Origin: Fragilaria crotonensis
Taxonomy: Eukaryota > Bacillariophyta > Fragilariophyceae > Fragilariales > Fragilariaceae
Length of the DNA: 64,000 bases
NCBI GenBank assembly: GCA_022925895.1
Contig: JAKSYS010000001.1
Location: 496,001-560,000, forward strand
Direction of reading: 5' to 3'
Each line of letters begins with the position of its first letter. Position 1 is the stretch's first letter. The position numbers and the translations under genes are program-made. The notes below the pieces were generated by a model that saw nothing but the letters and a program-made list of their open reading frames with translations, did no database searches and was not told where the DNA came from. Below, one piece after another: positions 1 to 11,199 of the stretch.

Positions 1-146
1 AGGATGACAGCAACAATTATCAACGTTCGTCGACTTGATGCTTGTTTTTGTTGTTCAAGGTGAGCAATGAACTGCGCTGGACTGCTTTCATCATCATAAA
101 CGTCATCGTCTGAGCCAGGAGGGAGTTCCACAGGAGCTTTCTCCAT
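1..146 (-). CDS. LRR membrane protein, N-terminal fragment running off the left edge
   Basis: Reading leftward from an ATG at 146, the frame is open to the window edge and encodes MEKAPVELPPGS, an acidic stretch, an RRT-type basic flank and the start of a hydrophobic segment. It matches the first ~48 residues of the LRR gene at 2489-4193 almost residue for residue, so it is the 5' end of a tandem paralogue. The ATG at 146 is chosen because it is the conserved Met. Inferred to be the cytoplasmic tail and start of the membrane anchor of a type II LRR protein. The rest lies outside the window. Confidence 0.7.
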   Translation of the reverse strand, partial: MEKAPVELPPGSDDDVYDDESSPAQFIAHLEQQKQASSRRTLIIVAVI

Positions 147-600
147 GGTTGTCCTTGTATTTATTGTGATCTTCGGTCGTGCCACTTTCGAGTGCGGCGT
201 CGTCCATACGATCTATGTAGGCGACATGATATTTCGTGTTGTGGTGAAAAAAGACAGTCGGGTTTAGGCAAATTTCGTGAGAGGTGATTCTTTCAAGTAC
301 GGGGTGTGTATTTGGCACGATGGATGTCATACCATCATGCACATACGCATATAGTTAACAAGAGTTCGGAGCGCCTGTCCTGGTTTTTCATTAAATATAT
401 TCAAAATTGTAAATGTTTATATTGGGATTCACAATGATTTGATCGTATGAAACATGTAACAAGGCAATTCACTCCTCTGCATCCGACGAATTTCAATATA
501 ACCGCATTACCCCCACCAACGGATCGATCGCGACATTCTTGGAGCGTACTCGTGTATAGCAAAAATAATAATATATACATACCTGAAAAGATATTACTTC
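147..600. repeat. Upstream region duplicated with 4194-4640
   Basis: The DNA upstream of the left-edge LRR fragment resembles the DNA upstream of the second LRR gene. Shared blocks include ATTTGATCGTAT, ATCGCGACAT(T/C)CTTGGAG and CTCCGACGAAT-like stretches in the same order. The duplication therefore covered promoter and 5' UTR as well as coding sequence, and has since diverged. Specific promoter elements could not be identified. Confidence 0.6.
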
Positions 601-679
601 ATTTACTTATTCAATCGTCAAATCCGTCAGCAGGTATGCGGACGATTGACTATGCCCGTCTATGTCCCCTTTTCGAGCC

Positions 680-835
680 GGTCAAACGATCTAAATAAAT
701 CGACTTGGTGAAATTAAATGCGTTATCAGCCAACCATATCCTTTTATTGGATTAAAAAAATACCTCCGGAATCTTATCTCCGGATGGTATTCGTACAGAC
801 AGTGATGTAGAAGCTACGCAAATAAAAGATTGACC
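680..835. mobile_element. 156-bp palindromic insert nested in the left arm of the 654-1457 element
   Basis: The block starts GGTCAA and ends TTGACC, with ATCTaaATAAA echoed in inverse near the right end (AATAAAAGAT). Removing it joins GAGCC to AGGAAGGTCCGGC, which restores continuity with the right arm of the surrounding element (GAGCT-GGAAGGTCCGGC). It is therefore probably a miniature inverted-repeat element that landed in the older element. Confidence 0.45.
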
Positions 836-973
836 AGGAAGGTCCGGCCCATGCACGTTCCAGCCGTACCGTTAGGGGCAGTTGAGTTTGCGCGCCAGCC
901 TTGCTCCGATTTGCATGTTGCGAGAATTTTAGCAATGCTAATGATCCATCCGAGCCGGCAAGGTTGCTGCATC

Positions 974-1290
974 GTAAGCAAATTCTTCTTGACAGTAAGC
1001 AAAATCAGTAAGCAAATTATGCCGGTAAGCAAATTTTGTAAGCAAATTTTTTCTGTAAGCAAATTTGATTTTCGTAAGCAAATTCTTCTTTGCTGTAAGT
1101 AAATTTTATTTAGGTGTTTGAAAATTGGTATGTTTTTACGTAGAAAAGACAGTCCCCGTAAGCAAATTTAATCTCCCAGTAAGCAAATTTTGTAAGCAAA
1201 TTTCTGCTTACAATAGATTTGCTTATGGTAAGCAAATTCCGTCAGCAATTTCATTCCGTAAGCAATTTTTTTTTCGCTGTAAGCAAATTT
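974..1290 (+). repeat. Array of about 14 GTAAGCAAATT motifs
   Basis: Direct copies (some degenerate) start at 974, 995, 1008, 1025, 1038, 1055, 1074, 1095, 1158, 1179, 1192, 1228, 1258 and 1279. A GTCAGCAATTT variant lies at 1241 and inverted copies near 1200 and 1217. Steps are mostly 13, 17 or 21 bp. The spacer sequences differ, so this is not a simple microsatellite. It could be a set of protein-binding sites (for instance transposase sites) or a decayed minisatellite. Confidence 0.7.
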
Positions 1291-1457
1291 TCTTACGGAC
1301 GTCAGCCGTGTCACCACCACGCCGGCACATCCACTTTCGCGCCAGCCAGACATCGATCGGAACTTGTTTCCCTTCCGGCGGGCGCGCATACTTCCTTTAT
1401 TCAGGACTTCGCCCGTACTGCCGGACCTTCCAGCTCGAAAAGGGGACACAGACGGGC

Positions 1458-2488
1458 TCCCCGAGCATGTTATTGCTGTATGCATGGGATATGGGGATAT
1501 GCGGGATATGGGCTTATATGGGATATCAAATATCGAAATGTTTATTCGCACTGGACGAACGCGAACACGATGACAGAGGCGACAAGGACTCGCGTCTTTG
1601 GACTACCGGTAGCAATGGTGACGACGTGCTAGCTGCGGTAGGGATGTGATTATCGAATACTAACGACTGCAGTAGTCAAGAAGAAGGTGAATCGCAAACG
1701 ATCAATGTCACAACTCAGTGCCCCGAGATGACGTGCCAAGACCATCCAAGTGGCAGTGAAATGCCATCTGGAAGTCGAAAACCTTTTGTTGGAACATGCC
1801 ATTATGCTTTTTCTAAGTTTGGGATTACATGGTATGCGAATCATCACTGATAGTGGGATGACTCCCAACGAAAAAAGAAAATGAAGAAATGAATTCTTCC
1901 ACATCCATCTGTTTGCAAGAGTATTGTGTGGTTGGGTATTGGACATTCGTCAAGCAACGGGAGCAATCGAATTCCACCGACGAATGCCAAGGGTGTTCTT
2001 GCCATGGGAAAAGCGTACATGGGACATGTTATTGCAGTGCTATCAAAGTGATGTTTGGTTCATGGATATCACGGAGTCGTGCGAGCAACGAAACTGAGCA
2101 TTCGGATAAAAGTCCAAACAAGCAAGGGGACAAAGTATATCAAGACCATGCATGAGCGCTGGAAGGCGGCGCCCTCGTTCCTGCATTTGATTTTCGTCCT
2201 TCGGGCGAGATAATCTCAGTTCTTTCGTCATCGAAACCACCAACCAAGTGTTTCAAGGGTTCTATGGTTGTACGTCGCATCCGCACAATTACTTCTTTAT
2301 AACATCGATTAACAACTATTTGTATTTGAACCACACATGATCAAACAACCTTGCATTGTGACGATAGCTTACAGAGAGCGACGCACGAGCACCGTAGAGA
2401 CTCGACACACAACTGTTTTTTTTTTGTCACGTACTGGAGAAGAAACAAACGGTTGAGGTACTTTCAGTCCCCCTCGACTGTAGTCAGT
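1458..2488. other. Intergenic; no gene seen
   Basis: Only short overlapping open frames on both strands with no recognisable motif. It presumably holds the 3' flank of the LRR gene on the minus strand. Confidence 0.5.
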
Positions 2489-4193
2489 TTATGCAGTGCA
2501 GGTTGACGACGTGCAGCAACTGCAACAGCAGCATTTCACTTCAGAACAGTCAACGCAGACACTGGTGACGTTGCACAGAGCTGGAGGCAAGACTCCCGTA
2601 AGATTGTTGTTTGAAACATCGAAATTGATGAAATCTGGCAACCGAGCCAGTGTGAAGGGGATGGTACCATTCAATGCGTTACCGCTCAGCCATAATTGTT
2701 GCAGATTCACAAGATTCCCCATCCCAAAAGGAATCGGCCCTGATAGGGAGCATTCGGACAGACTAATGCTCGTCAAGGTAGTGGTCGTATTGCCAATGGC
2801 ACTTGGGATAGTCCCTGTCAGTCCAGGATTTCGGTCTAACCAGATTTCCTGGATGGCGGGCATGTCCAGTAGGAAATTTAGAGATCCCGTGATACCCGAA
2901 TTGTCACAATAAAAGTGAGTTAAATTCGGAAGATTAGAAATCTCGGAAGGAATCGGTAGGTTAAACTTAAGCCCACCCATTTGAAGGTGCTGCAGACTCC
3001 GCAAGGTCGGAAACACTGCCTGGGCCCTCATCGGTCCGAACATTCGTGTGTAAGAAACATCGAGATATGTCAGCTTTGTCAGCCTTCCAAGGAACGGGGG
3101 AAGGCCATTGAAGGTAAAGAAGGTGCTACCAATGTCCAAAAGAACTACAGTTGGAAAGTCGTGTCGCGTGCGTTAGACAATACCGTTTGCGAGAACCCAC
3201 GCACACAACGTGCACACACAGATACCCAAGACACAATGTAACGTCACACGATGACTTACCCAAGTTTGTAAGTTGCCTCAGGAATACCATTCCATCTTCC
3301 TTGTTGAAAATGTTGTTACTGCCAATATCAAATACGGTCAATGTCTCATTGAGCAGGATAACTTCTCTTGGAAATGTACCAGTCAAATTGTTGGCCGCGA
3401 GATTGATCTCCATAACACGCTGATTGCTATTGCAGGTAATTCCATACCAGGTACACTCTTCAGCTGAGGACATCCAGCCGGTGGTATTCTTCCATTGTGT
3501 CTCAGTCGAGGAGGAGAATCCATTCATGATACCATTCGTGGCAAAGTAAATGCACCCCAAGACATAGCGCTGAATCACCTGCCAATCCTCGTCATCCCTA
3601 GAACTCAACTCAATCGCGGACAAAGACTTGCTCTGATACGACGTTGCATTTAGGAATTCGACACCCCCATTCAATGCGACACTCTTGAGCAATGCAAAGA
3701 CTGCCGTTGTTGGTTCCGCAGTTGGCGCTATGGTTGTTGGAGCGACAGGATTAGGAGGAGCACTTGGCGTGGTTGCCGGAGGAAGACTGCTAGTGGGACT
3801 GACAGGAGAATTGGTGGGGGCACTGGTAGAAGATGCGGCAGGGCTGGATGTGGGATCCTCATCGAGCGTAGGCGATGCTGCCGGGGTGTATGCCGGGGAT
3901 ACTGGGGATGCCACCGGGGGTTCACCTGCAGTGGTTGCATCTACGGAAGGAGCGAGGCTTGGCGACAACGTCGTTGGTTGCATCGTAGCTAAGGAAGTTG
4001 AGCTATTCTTAGTCAACGTGACTCCCAATACCGCACCAATGACGGCGGCACCAACCAAAAGAATGGCAGCAATAATCAATATCATTCGTCGACGGGATGC
4101 TTTTTCTTGTTGTTCGAGGCGCGCAATGAATTGAACGCTTTCATCAACCTCATCGGCTGAGCCAGGAGGGAGTTCCACAGGCGCCTTCTCCAT
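2489..4193 (-). CDS. Type II membrane LRR protein (first complete copy), two exons
   Basis: Exons 4193-3260 and 3144-2489 flank a 115-bp GT-AG intron (3259-3145, GTAAGT donor, phase 1). The protein is about 529 aa. A short acidic cytoplasmic tail is followed by one membrane segment at residues ~37-60, a Ser/Thr/Pro linker to ~165, an N-terminal LRR cap (W..ECTWYGITC), then plant-type LRRs (LxxLxLxxNxLxGxIP), and a C-terminal Cys cluster containing CCCC. The start is the Met conserved with the left-edge paralogue; there is no ATG further upstream in frame. Such proteins are inferred to display LRRs outside the cell or in the secretory lumen; ligand unknown, and no kinase domain is present. Confidence 0.85.
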
Positions 4194-4618
4194 GGTTGTC
4201 CTTGTATTTATTGTGGTCTTCGGTCGTGCCAGTTTCAAGGGCGTCGTCGTCAATGCTATTTACAATCTACATACACTCGACCAATCGACAGGACCGACTT
4301 CGTGGGATTAAAAAATGGACTGTTGGGAGTTGGGAGTTAGCGCAAATTTCGGTAAGGTGACTCCTGACTGCATGATATACTCGTCTAGAGTACTCCTCCT
4401 GCCGGATTTTCATAAGATGTATACAAAATCGTAGATGTGTATAATGTGATTTACGGTAACATTTGATCGTATTGGATGCAATGATACACCCCTCCGCGCA
4501 CCTCCGACGAATCTTCAGTATCACAGCCGGATCTATCGCGACATCCTTGGAGTCAGTACTTGTGCGAAGTAATCACGCTGTATCCATACCGTAGAGAATA
4601 TTGTATCTTCGTCATATA

Positions 4619-4708
4619 ATGCTCTACACACTGCGAGCACTCTAAGTATGGAAGAAGTGGCACATGTGGCACATACTCGGATTATAAGATTTCTAGAGTG
4701 TAGAGCAT
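4619..4708. repeat. 11-bp inverted repeat, possible hairpin
   Basis: ATGCTCTACAC at 4619-4629 is inverted at 4698-4708 across a 68-nt loop. It lies upstream of the LRR gene. Function unknown; it may be a small palindromic element. Confidence 0.4.
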
Positions 4709-6667
4709 AAAGAATCGTAGTACGCAGCACACCCTTCGAAGCCGGACAGGCGGCAGGCAGGATCGATCTCGATGCTGTGTTGCAAGTTGCGAGGATGTGA
4801 GGAACGTGTACGGTACTATACCAATACAGTACAAGGCATTTAATTGCATGTTGGATCTGTCAGCTTGCCTTGTGATTAGAATTTATGGTACCAGGTAGTA
4901 TCATTTTAGTACCAGCATAGTACTTACCACTCTGACATTTATTGCTGAGGAGAAGGACAAGTCATCATGATATTCATCTGCAGTGCCAGTAGTAGTAACT
5001 GCTGATGGCTGATTCATAATGAACAAGAGTAGCTACTAGCAGGGTTGGCTGGCTGGTACATTGTTTTCAAGAACCTCATTCCTGCACATATCCAAGAATT
5101 GCCATCTCTCCTCTAGCTGCACTAATCCCATTAAGCTTTGAGTGTCTCCCTGCCTGTTTCTTTCCCATCATTTTTAGTTCTGGTGTTGATGGCTGTTTGG
5201 CCCGGTGATGCTGATTCCATGTAGTAGCTATCATCACCACACTGAGAAAGTGAATCCATCACCTCATGTAAATGTAAGAGAAGAATGCATGAGGTGGTCA
5301 AGGACCAGCAGGATTTGCTCCACTTGCCATGTCAGAAGTTTGATTGATAGCAGCCTCAGCACCACTTATCCCCCTTCATCAAGAAGTTCCCCAACCAAGG
5401 CATCTTCCTCTTGGTTGTCGTCAATAGTATACTCCTAGCTAGTACTTGAATACCACCATGGCTCAGGCATTCAAACTTGTAGTGTCATCAACATGTACAG
5501 TAGCATCTCACCTTGAGGTGGCATCTTCATTCCCGTGCAAACCATGCTGTTCCTAGCCACCGGTAGTCATTTCTAGCTACTATTGATGACAATTTGAAGA
5601 TTGTGCTGGATAGAAGAATGCTCTACATCCAACGTGTTGGCTGATTCAACATGGCTGTATTGATTTATCACAAAGAATTACTTCTTGAGTACATGTTAAC
5701 ACTATATGGGAATTTCGGTAGCAATGGCAGCAGGTGTGGATATTGCATCCTGATCCAAGGTTCATTCACTAATTGCAGTTCTTGAAAGTTGACTGCTGGA
5801 ATGTGAAGTCCACAAACGTTTCCATTCTTGAGCTTCTATCAATTCCATGCCATGGCATCAATAGCTCAGACGGTGGAAGAGCCACGTTGAGGTTAGATCG
5901 TGATCAAATCTTGATTACGCGCACCCATAGAAAGGCTCTACTCTAGAGAGCGTGTCTTGGAACACGCACATTCACTGTATGCATAGCTCATATCATAGGC
6001 TCATAACTCACACTCAAGACTCGAGTCATGGAGAGGATACTGTCGTGTTTTATAGTATATGACATACTACAGTACTTGTACAACATACTACAGTACTGAT
6101 AACTGATACTATGCCGGCATAGTACCTGGTATCGGACTACGGCTGGTTGCATTCATGGGAAAATTATAGTAGCCCACGTAGACCTTGGTATAAAACATTA
6201 GCATTAACCCTGTAGACTTAAAATTATCGTGCCAAATTACATGCTGTGATCGGCTCACGATGGCGAGCAATGGTTTGTCAAGATCTCCGCCGTTTCTAGG
6301 TTTTTAGTATTTCCTCAAAAGGTTTTAGATGTGTTATTATGACCATGAGTGGAAAGCTTGCAAGGAAATATAGAAGACCTGAAAATTGTAAAACTATGAC
6401 CATATCGGTAGTTGCCACTTGCCACCATAGTGACAAGCCATTCTTGTGTGAGTGAAACAACGAACTCAAGGGCTTCGAGTGTCTGGGAATTTCTTGGATA
6501 ATTAAATCTATACGAGGGCCTACGTATCCTACTAAAATGATCTTCTCCGTGCAACCAGCTATACGGACTAAAATGCACGATGATACGATGATCATTATGT
6601 TATGTTTCATCTGCATTCCGGCAGTAACGTCTTCAACAGCTGAGCTATAATCAAGCGAAACGGAGCG
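4709..6667. other. Long intergenic stretch, no gene recognised
   Basis: The only open frames are short and unconvincing. Base composition (CATC/ATTCC-rich) differs from the neighbouring genes and resembles decayed mobile DNA. A perfect 16-bp palindrome, ACTATGCCGGCATAGT, lies near 6109. Several GTAC-containing palindromes occur at 6060-6130. Confidence 0.4.
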
Positions 6668-6697
6668 ATGATATTGGATGTCTGCATAAGGGGTCAG

Positions 6698-8701
6698 ATG
6701 ACGATGACGAACATCACCAGGAGATTAGCAAGAAGAAGTACAGCTTTCTACTCCTCTTCGATCCAATCCTTTGCTTGTCAGCGTTGGTGCAGCTCTTACG
6801 GACGTGGGCTGGTGAACATGTCTCCATACATATCTTTGGAGACATCAGTATCTGCCCGGGAAAGACTGAGCTTCCCTCAGTCTCGCCTCATTTCATGTTC
6901 CTCGATTCTTTCGGTCCAAAAGTTGCAATCAAAACAGCCTGACGTACGTGGGACGAAACGAGACCAGACGCCAAGAGCAGTATCAGTGTCAATCAACAAC
7001 AAAATCATGGAGCTGGGGAGGGATGGAAAGTGGATAGAAATCTTGAGTTTGTATCATGCGAAGAAAGAGTGTTTCAATCATGTCAACGATGCAACTGTCA
7101 TGTCCCAGCTCGGGCGCATCCGACATGTGCGAAATGATGATCCATCATTAGAATCGTTTCTATACCACTTGCACATAAAGCTTCAGGGGCGTGGAATCAC
7201 TTGGATGGGAGAGACTCGCCAGGTAGCAAACATAGTCCATGCGCTCGGAAAGATTGGAATGCCACAAACGCTCGACTCGAGTGCAATGAAGATAATGAGA
7301 CTGGTAGGCGATAGTGAAACTGCTGAATGGATGTTCGAATACGGAAATCCGCAGGAAATCGCCAATTGCATATGGGCGTATGGAACGCTTGAAATCGAGT
7401 CTCCGACTCTGTTTCGATTGCTTGACCAACGCGCGGACTGGTTAGCTGGAAATTTGACGTCGCAAGGTTTGGCGAACTGTATTTGGGCTTGTGGTAAGCT
7501 TGGAATCATATCTCCCAGTTTATTTATGCTTCTCGACCAACGTGCGGAGTGGTTGTTCGAAAATGGGACTGCGCAGGAAATTATTAACTGTGTATGGGCC
7601 TGTGGTAAGCTTGGAATCGAGAGTCCTAATCTGTTGAGATTACTCGATGAAAATGCAGAACGGCTCGTTGACGGTGGGACTCCACAAGATTTGTCAAACT
7701 CTGTGTGGGCGTGTGCGAAGCTTGGAATCAAGTCTTTTAATATGCTTAGATTGCTCGACCACCGCGCTGAATGGTTATTCGAAAAGGGGTCCCCACAAAA
7801 CTTTGTGAACTGTGTATGGGCATGTGGTTCACTTGGAGTAGAATCTCCATCTCTGTTTCGATTGCTGGATCAGCGCGCCGAACGCATAGTCCGACATTTA
7901 ACTCCACAAGGTTTGGCAAACTGTTTATGGTCTTGTGGTAAGCTTGGAATAAAGTCGCCCAATCTGCTTCATTTGTTCGACGAACGTGCAGAATGGTTGG
8001 TCAAGACTGGCACTCCGCAGGAAATCGCTAACTGCGCTTGGGCTCTTTCCGTGTTGGGATCTCAGTCACTCAGATTTTTCGCCTCGTTGGATCGGTGCCT
8101 GAACAAATTCTTGGATGATTCGAATTCACAAAATTTGTGCAATGTATGCTACGCCATCGGAATACTCGACCTTCAGCAGACGAGCATGCTACCCAAAGTA
8201 TGGAATGCCCTAGTAGAACGAACGACTGGTGACTTGCCTGTCGATGAATTGATTCAAATCCTGTATGTAGAGGCATGTGCATCAGCATACGGCATTGAAC
8301 TTGCTAGTCCGTCGCCAGGACTTCGGAGGCAGCTCGATCAACTTTCATTGCCAAACACGTCTTCTGACTTTGAGCAAGAAATATCGAACGCGCTGGATGA
8401 CATTGGCTTTTCCCACCAACAGGGACTTTCTCCATTCCAATTCTCCCCAGGGCTGCTTGCGATCGACATGGCATGCCCGGATCGCATGATTGCCATTGAG
8501 TATGATGGTCCAAACCACTACGTTTCAATTCCTGGTGATTCCGAGAAACGAGTTGAGAATGGTCCGACCAAGGCTAAGCGTCGTCTCTTACAGCAGCTTG
8601 GCTGGGTTGTCATAAATTTGAATTGGATGGAGGCTTATCGAAACCAAATGAGCAGCGAATGGGTGAGGGCCAAACTGACAGAAGCTGGGATTGCTTTGTG
8701 A
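6698..8701 (+). CDS. RAP-domain protein with ~36-residue helical repeats, probably organellar
   Basis: The ATG at 6698 opens a 667-aa protein; an in-frame ATG at 6668 adds 10 residues but hides the leader. The first ~40 residues are rich in Arg/Ser/Thr with almost no acid (TNITRRLARRSTAFYSSS), like a mitochondrial or plastid transit peptide. Seven tandem ~36-residue repeats occupy about 207-464, built around PQEIANC(V/I)WACGKLGI and LLDQRAEWL. A RAP domain follows at about 586-666 (AIEYDGPNHY, then LGWVVINLNWMEA). RAP proteins with helical repeats bind organellar RNA and act in its processing or translation (known for FASTK/OPR-like families). Target unknown. No intron. Confidence 0.85.
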   Translation: MTMTNITRRLARRSTAFYSSSIQSFACQRWCSSYGRGLVNMSPYISLETSVSARERLSFPQSRLISCSSILSVQKLQSKQPDVRGTKRDQTPRAVSVSINNKIMELGRDGKWIEILSLYHAKKECFNHVNDATVMSQLGRIRHVRNDDPSLESFLYHLHIKLQGRGITWMGETRQVANIVHALGKIGMPQTLDSSAMKIMRLVGDSETAEWMFEYGNPQEIANCIWAYGTLEIESPTLFRLLDQRADWLAGNLTSQGLANCIWACGKLGIISPSLFMLLDQRAEWLFENGTAQEIINCVWACGKLGIESPNLLRLLDENAERLVDGGTPQDLSNSVWACAKLGIKSFNMLRLLDHRAEWLFEKGSPQNFVNCVWACGSLGVESPSLFRLLDQRAERIVRHLTPQGLANCLWSCGKLGIKSPNLLHLFDERAEWLVKTGTPQEIANCAWALSVLGSQSLRFFASLDRCLNKFLDDSNSQNLCNVCYAIGILDLQQTSMLPKVWNALVERTTGDLPVDELIQILYVEACASAYGIELASPSPGLRRQLDQLSLPNTSSDFEQEISNALDDIGFSHQQGLSPFQFSPGLLAIDMACPDRMIAIEYDGPNHYVSIPGDSEKRVENGPTKAKRRLLQQLGWVVINLNWMEAYRNQMSSEWVRAKLTEAGIAL

Positions 8702-9539
8702 CAAGGATTGAAAGGGTTTGCGACATCAAAGATCTACAGGTGAATGAGCGGCGGGCGGCACTGGATTTTGTGGACTTCGAATTGCCCCACCTCTTAGTCC
8801 TGATGACGAGACTGCTGAATGACACCTTTTGGCGAATTGCTTAGTCGTGCCGCATCATCTTCTGAATCAACATGTATCCCAGCCGCATGATGAATTCTTG
8901 GCAGCTGAGTAAAAGGTACCTGATAATATCGGAATCACATTTCGAATTTCTTATTTGTCAAGATGATAAGGCTGCGTCGTACAGTAGTACGATAGTATTG
9001 ATGAGGCGAATACACGCTTTGGAGGACAAAGGCCCGAAATGCTGTACGATGAAGAGGAGGAGAAGGTGTGAGGGAGATCCAAATTCTTGACAAGACGGTA
9101 GATGAAAATTCGCTCGTGCGGCAGAATAAGACGTCTCACGACCCAAATGGCCTTCAACACTCTGCAAGAGTGATAATGAACTCTAGTAATACAGTAGAGA
9201 ACCCGAGAAAGAGAACTGATTAAGCAGTATGAAATTCACACCCACTAGTCAATCATCTCCAATTGACCTGTGCAGTTGCAATTACTACAGACCCACATGT
9301 TGACGTTACCGAGGCGACCTCGCAAGACTTTCATAATAGGATGTGCAGTGTCCTTTCATGTTCAAAAACTTGTCCTGCGGTACAGAAAAAAGGAAATGGC
9401 GAATGACACGTTCAATGCCTATAATCTATAATACATGCATATGCAGACTTCACTATATACACATCAGATACACTTCCCCCATCCAAGTCAGACAGATCTG
9501 ACCAGGTCGGTGGTATCGCTAAGCGAAACCAACCACGGA
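8702..9539. other. Intergenic; no gene seen
   Basis: Convergent 3' flanks of the RAP gene and the next LRR gene. Only short overlapping frames without motifs. Confidence 0.45.
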
Positions 9540-11199
9540 CTACCAACAGCTGGTACAGCAACTGCATACGATTTCTTGTTCGCAATCCGTCACGAGGGTA
9601 TCTAACGAACCCGAACTCTTTAAGTTGCATACTTGACTGGGCACTTCCCCAGTTAGTCGACTTCCATCCAAATACAAGATCTTCATTGACTCGAGGTATC
9701 CAAGCTCCGATGGGACATTGCCGGTCAGGGTGTTGTTGTAAAGCCACATTTGTTCTTTGAAACGGAAATGGAGAAACAACGTTAATAAAACGTCGGCAAG
9801 GGTTCTCATGTCCCAAAACTATACAGAAACTTACCCATTCGTTTCACATTTGCCATTTCGGTTGGTATGGTACCGTGAATGAAAAAGTTGTTGGACAAAC
9901 TTAGGGATCCGAGGGTGGTCACAGCGCCGATTGTGGTCGGGATGGTGCCATGAAAGTCATTGGAATCCAACCACAGCTCCAACATGGAATCCATACTTGC
10001 CACAAAATCCAAACTTCCTGTGAGCGACGATTCTTCCATGTAGAGTCGTTTCAAATTGGGCAGACTGGCAATTTCAAGTGGAACTGACGAATCGTACGCA
10101 TTTCCACCCAATGACAAGTATTCAAGAGAATCAAGACCGACAAAAGGCTCTCCAAGAAGCGGTCCGCGATAGAGTGTATAAGAACAATCATACTCCTCTG
10201 CAATAAGCAAGGACATAAGTGAGCCTACACAAGCACCAAGAACATGGGCGATTATCTCTGGCACGTTCAAATGTTGGCAGTTTACTTACTCAAATTGACG
10301 AGTTGAGAGATCTGCGTGGGAATACCATCATATTCAAAGTAGGTACTGCCATAATACAAGTACTCGAGCGACACCATATCCCCGAGCCAAGCATTCCCCT
10401 CATCGCCTTTATTCCACAACCAATTGTCGTATAGATCCATGAGCTTAAGATGAGTAAGTAGAGTCACTTCTCTTGGGAAGTATCCAGTCAAATGATTCTC
10501 ATTCAACCGTAACTCTACCACATACATTTCATTCGACGACTCTGACGATGCCGCCCCACATGTGATACCGTACCATTCGCATGCAGATGCTGGAGAGAGC
10601 CATCCTGTTGAATTGTCCCACGGGTCGACCCAACCGAAACCGAATTCCAAATCGGTATAGGCATGGGAGACTGCATTTGTGGCAAAATAGATGCATGCCA
10701 GTGCATATCGTTGAATTAATCGACGATCGGACATGCGAAGCAGACCATTGTCATCAGTCGCATCGGCCTGGAGCCACTTGAGTGCCCTCGATTGGTAGGA
10801 TCGGGAATCGTCGAATTCGGAGCCACCAAAGATGGATACTGATAGAATCACGTTTTCGACGTAGTCAGGGACGGAAATCGAGATTGAAGCATAAGACGGT
10901 CGGCTAGGAGCGGAAGTTGCAGAGCTTGGAACGGTCCCGATACTAGACGCAGAAGGTGCAGAGCTTGGAACGGTCCCGATACTAGACGCAGAAGGGTAGC
11001 CTCCGACAACACTCGACGACGAATCTTGACTGGATTGATGACTTCTCATCACCAGAAAGATGACGAGTGCAATGAAGGCTATAATAACACCTGTTGCGAC
11101 AAGATACACTCTTTTGCAGTTGCGAGGACGTCCTTGGCCTTTCACCTCGACAGGTGTCAGCTGCACCTTTACATCATCATTGCCCTCAGAGATGCACAT
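9540..11199 (-). CDS. Type II membrane LRR protein (second complete copy), three exons
   Basis: Exons 11199-10290, 10197-9835 and 9754-9540 are joined across introns of 92 and 80 bp, both GTAAGT...AG and both phase 1. The protein is about 495 aa. The tail has a basic KRVY border, the membrane segment is at ~31-51, and a Ser/Pro linker includes a duplicated 13-residue unit. The LRR cap (CEWYGITCG) and LRRs follow, and the end is CSCCTSCW. The first intron falls at the same LTNL/LVNL position as in the two other LRR genes here. The ATG at 11199 is the first in frame. Role inferred only from architecture: surface or lumenal recognition or adhesion. Confidence 0.85.
10921..10996. repeat. 39-bp tandem duplication in the LRR gene linker
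   Basis: Two near-perfect copies of a 39-bp unit start at 10921 and 10960, encoding two SASSIGTVPSSAP-like blocks. The length is a multiple of three, so the frame is kept. A recent slippage-type expansion of the extracellular linker. Confidence 0.85.

Larger units (their letters stand above)
654..1457. mobile_element. Non-autonomous inverted-repeat element (probable DNA transposon remnant)
   Basis: Arms at 654-681 and 1430-1457 are inverted copies (28 bp, two mismatches) sharing GTCCCCTTTTCGAGC. After a 156-bp insertion is removed from the left arm, the similarity continues as GGAAGGTCCGGC (837-848, inverted at 1420-1431), giving arms of about 40 bp. Both arms continue into a degenerate GCGCGCC block near 890 and 1382. 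No transposase is encoded: open frames inside are short and low quality. A target duplication is not evident. It carries the GTAAGCAAATT array in its centre. Family unknown. Confidence 0.6.

Noticed and set aside
974-1290. CRISPR-like array
   Set aside because: The motif is only 11 bp, spacing is irregular and short, and the surroundings are eukaryotic.
1125-1649. 174-codon open frame
   Set aside because: It runs through the GTAAGCAAATT array and the right inverted arm; the residues simply echo the repeat.
6108-6126. 16-bp palindrome ACTATGCCGGCATAGT as a regulatory site
   Set aside because: Isolated, in a spacer full of other palindromic words, with no gene close enough to assign.
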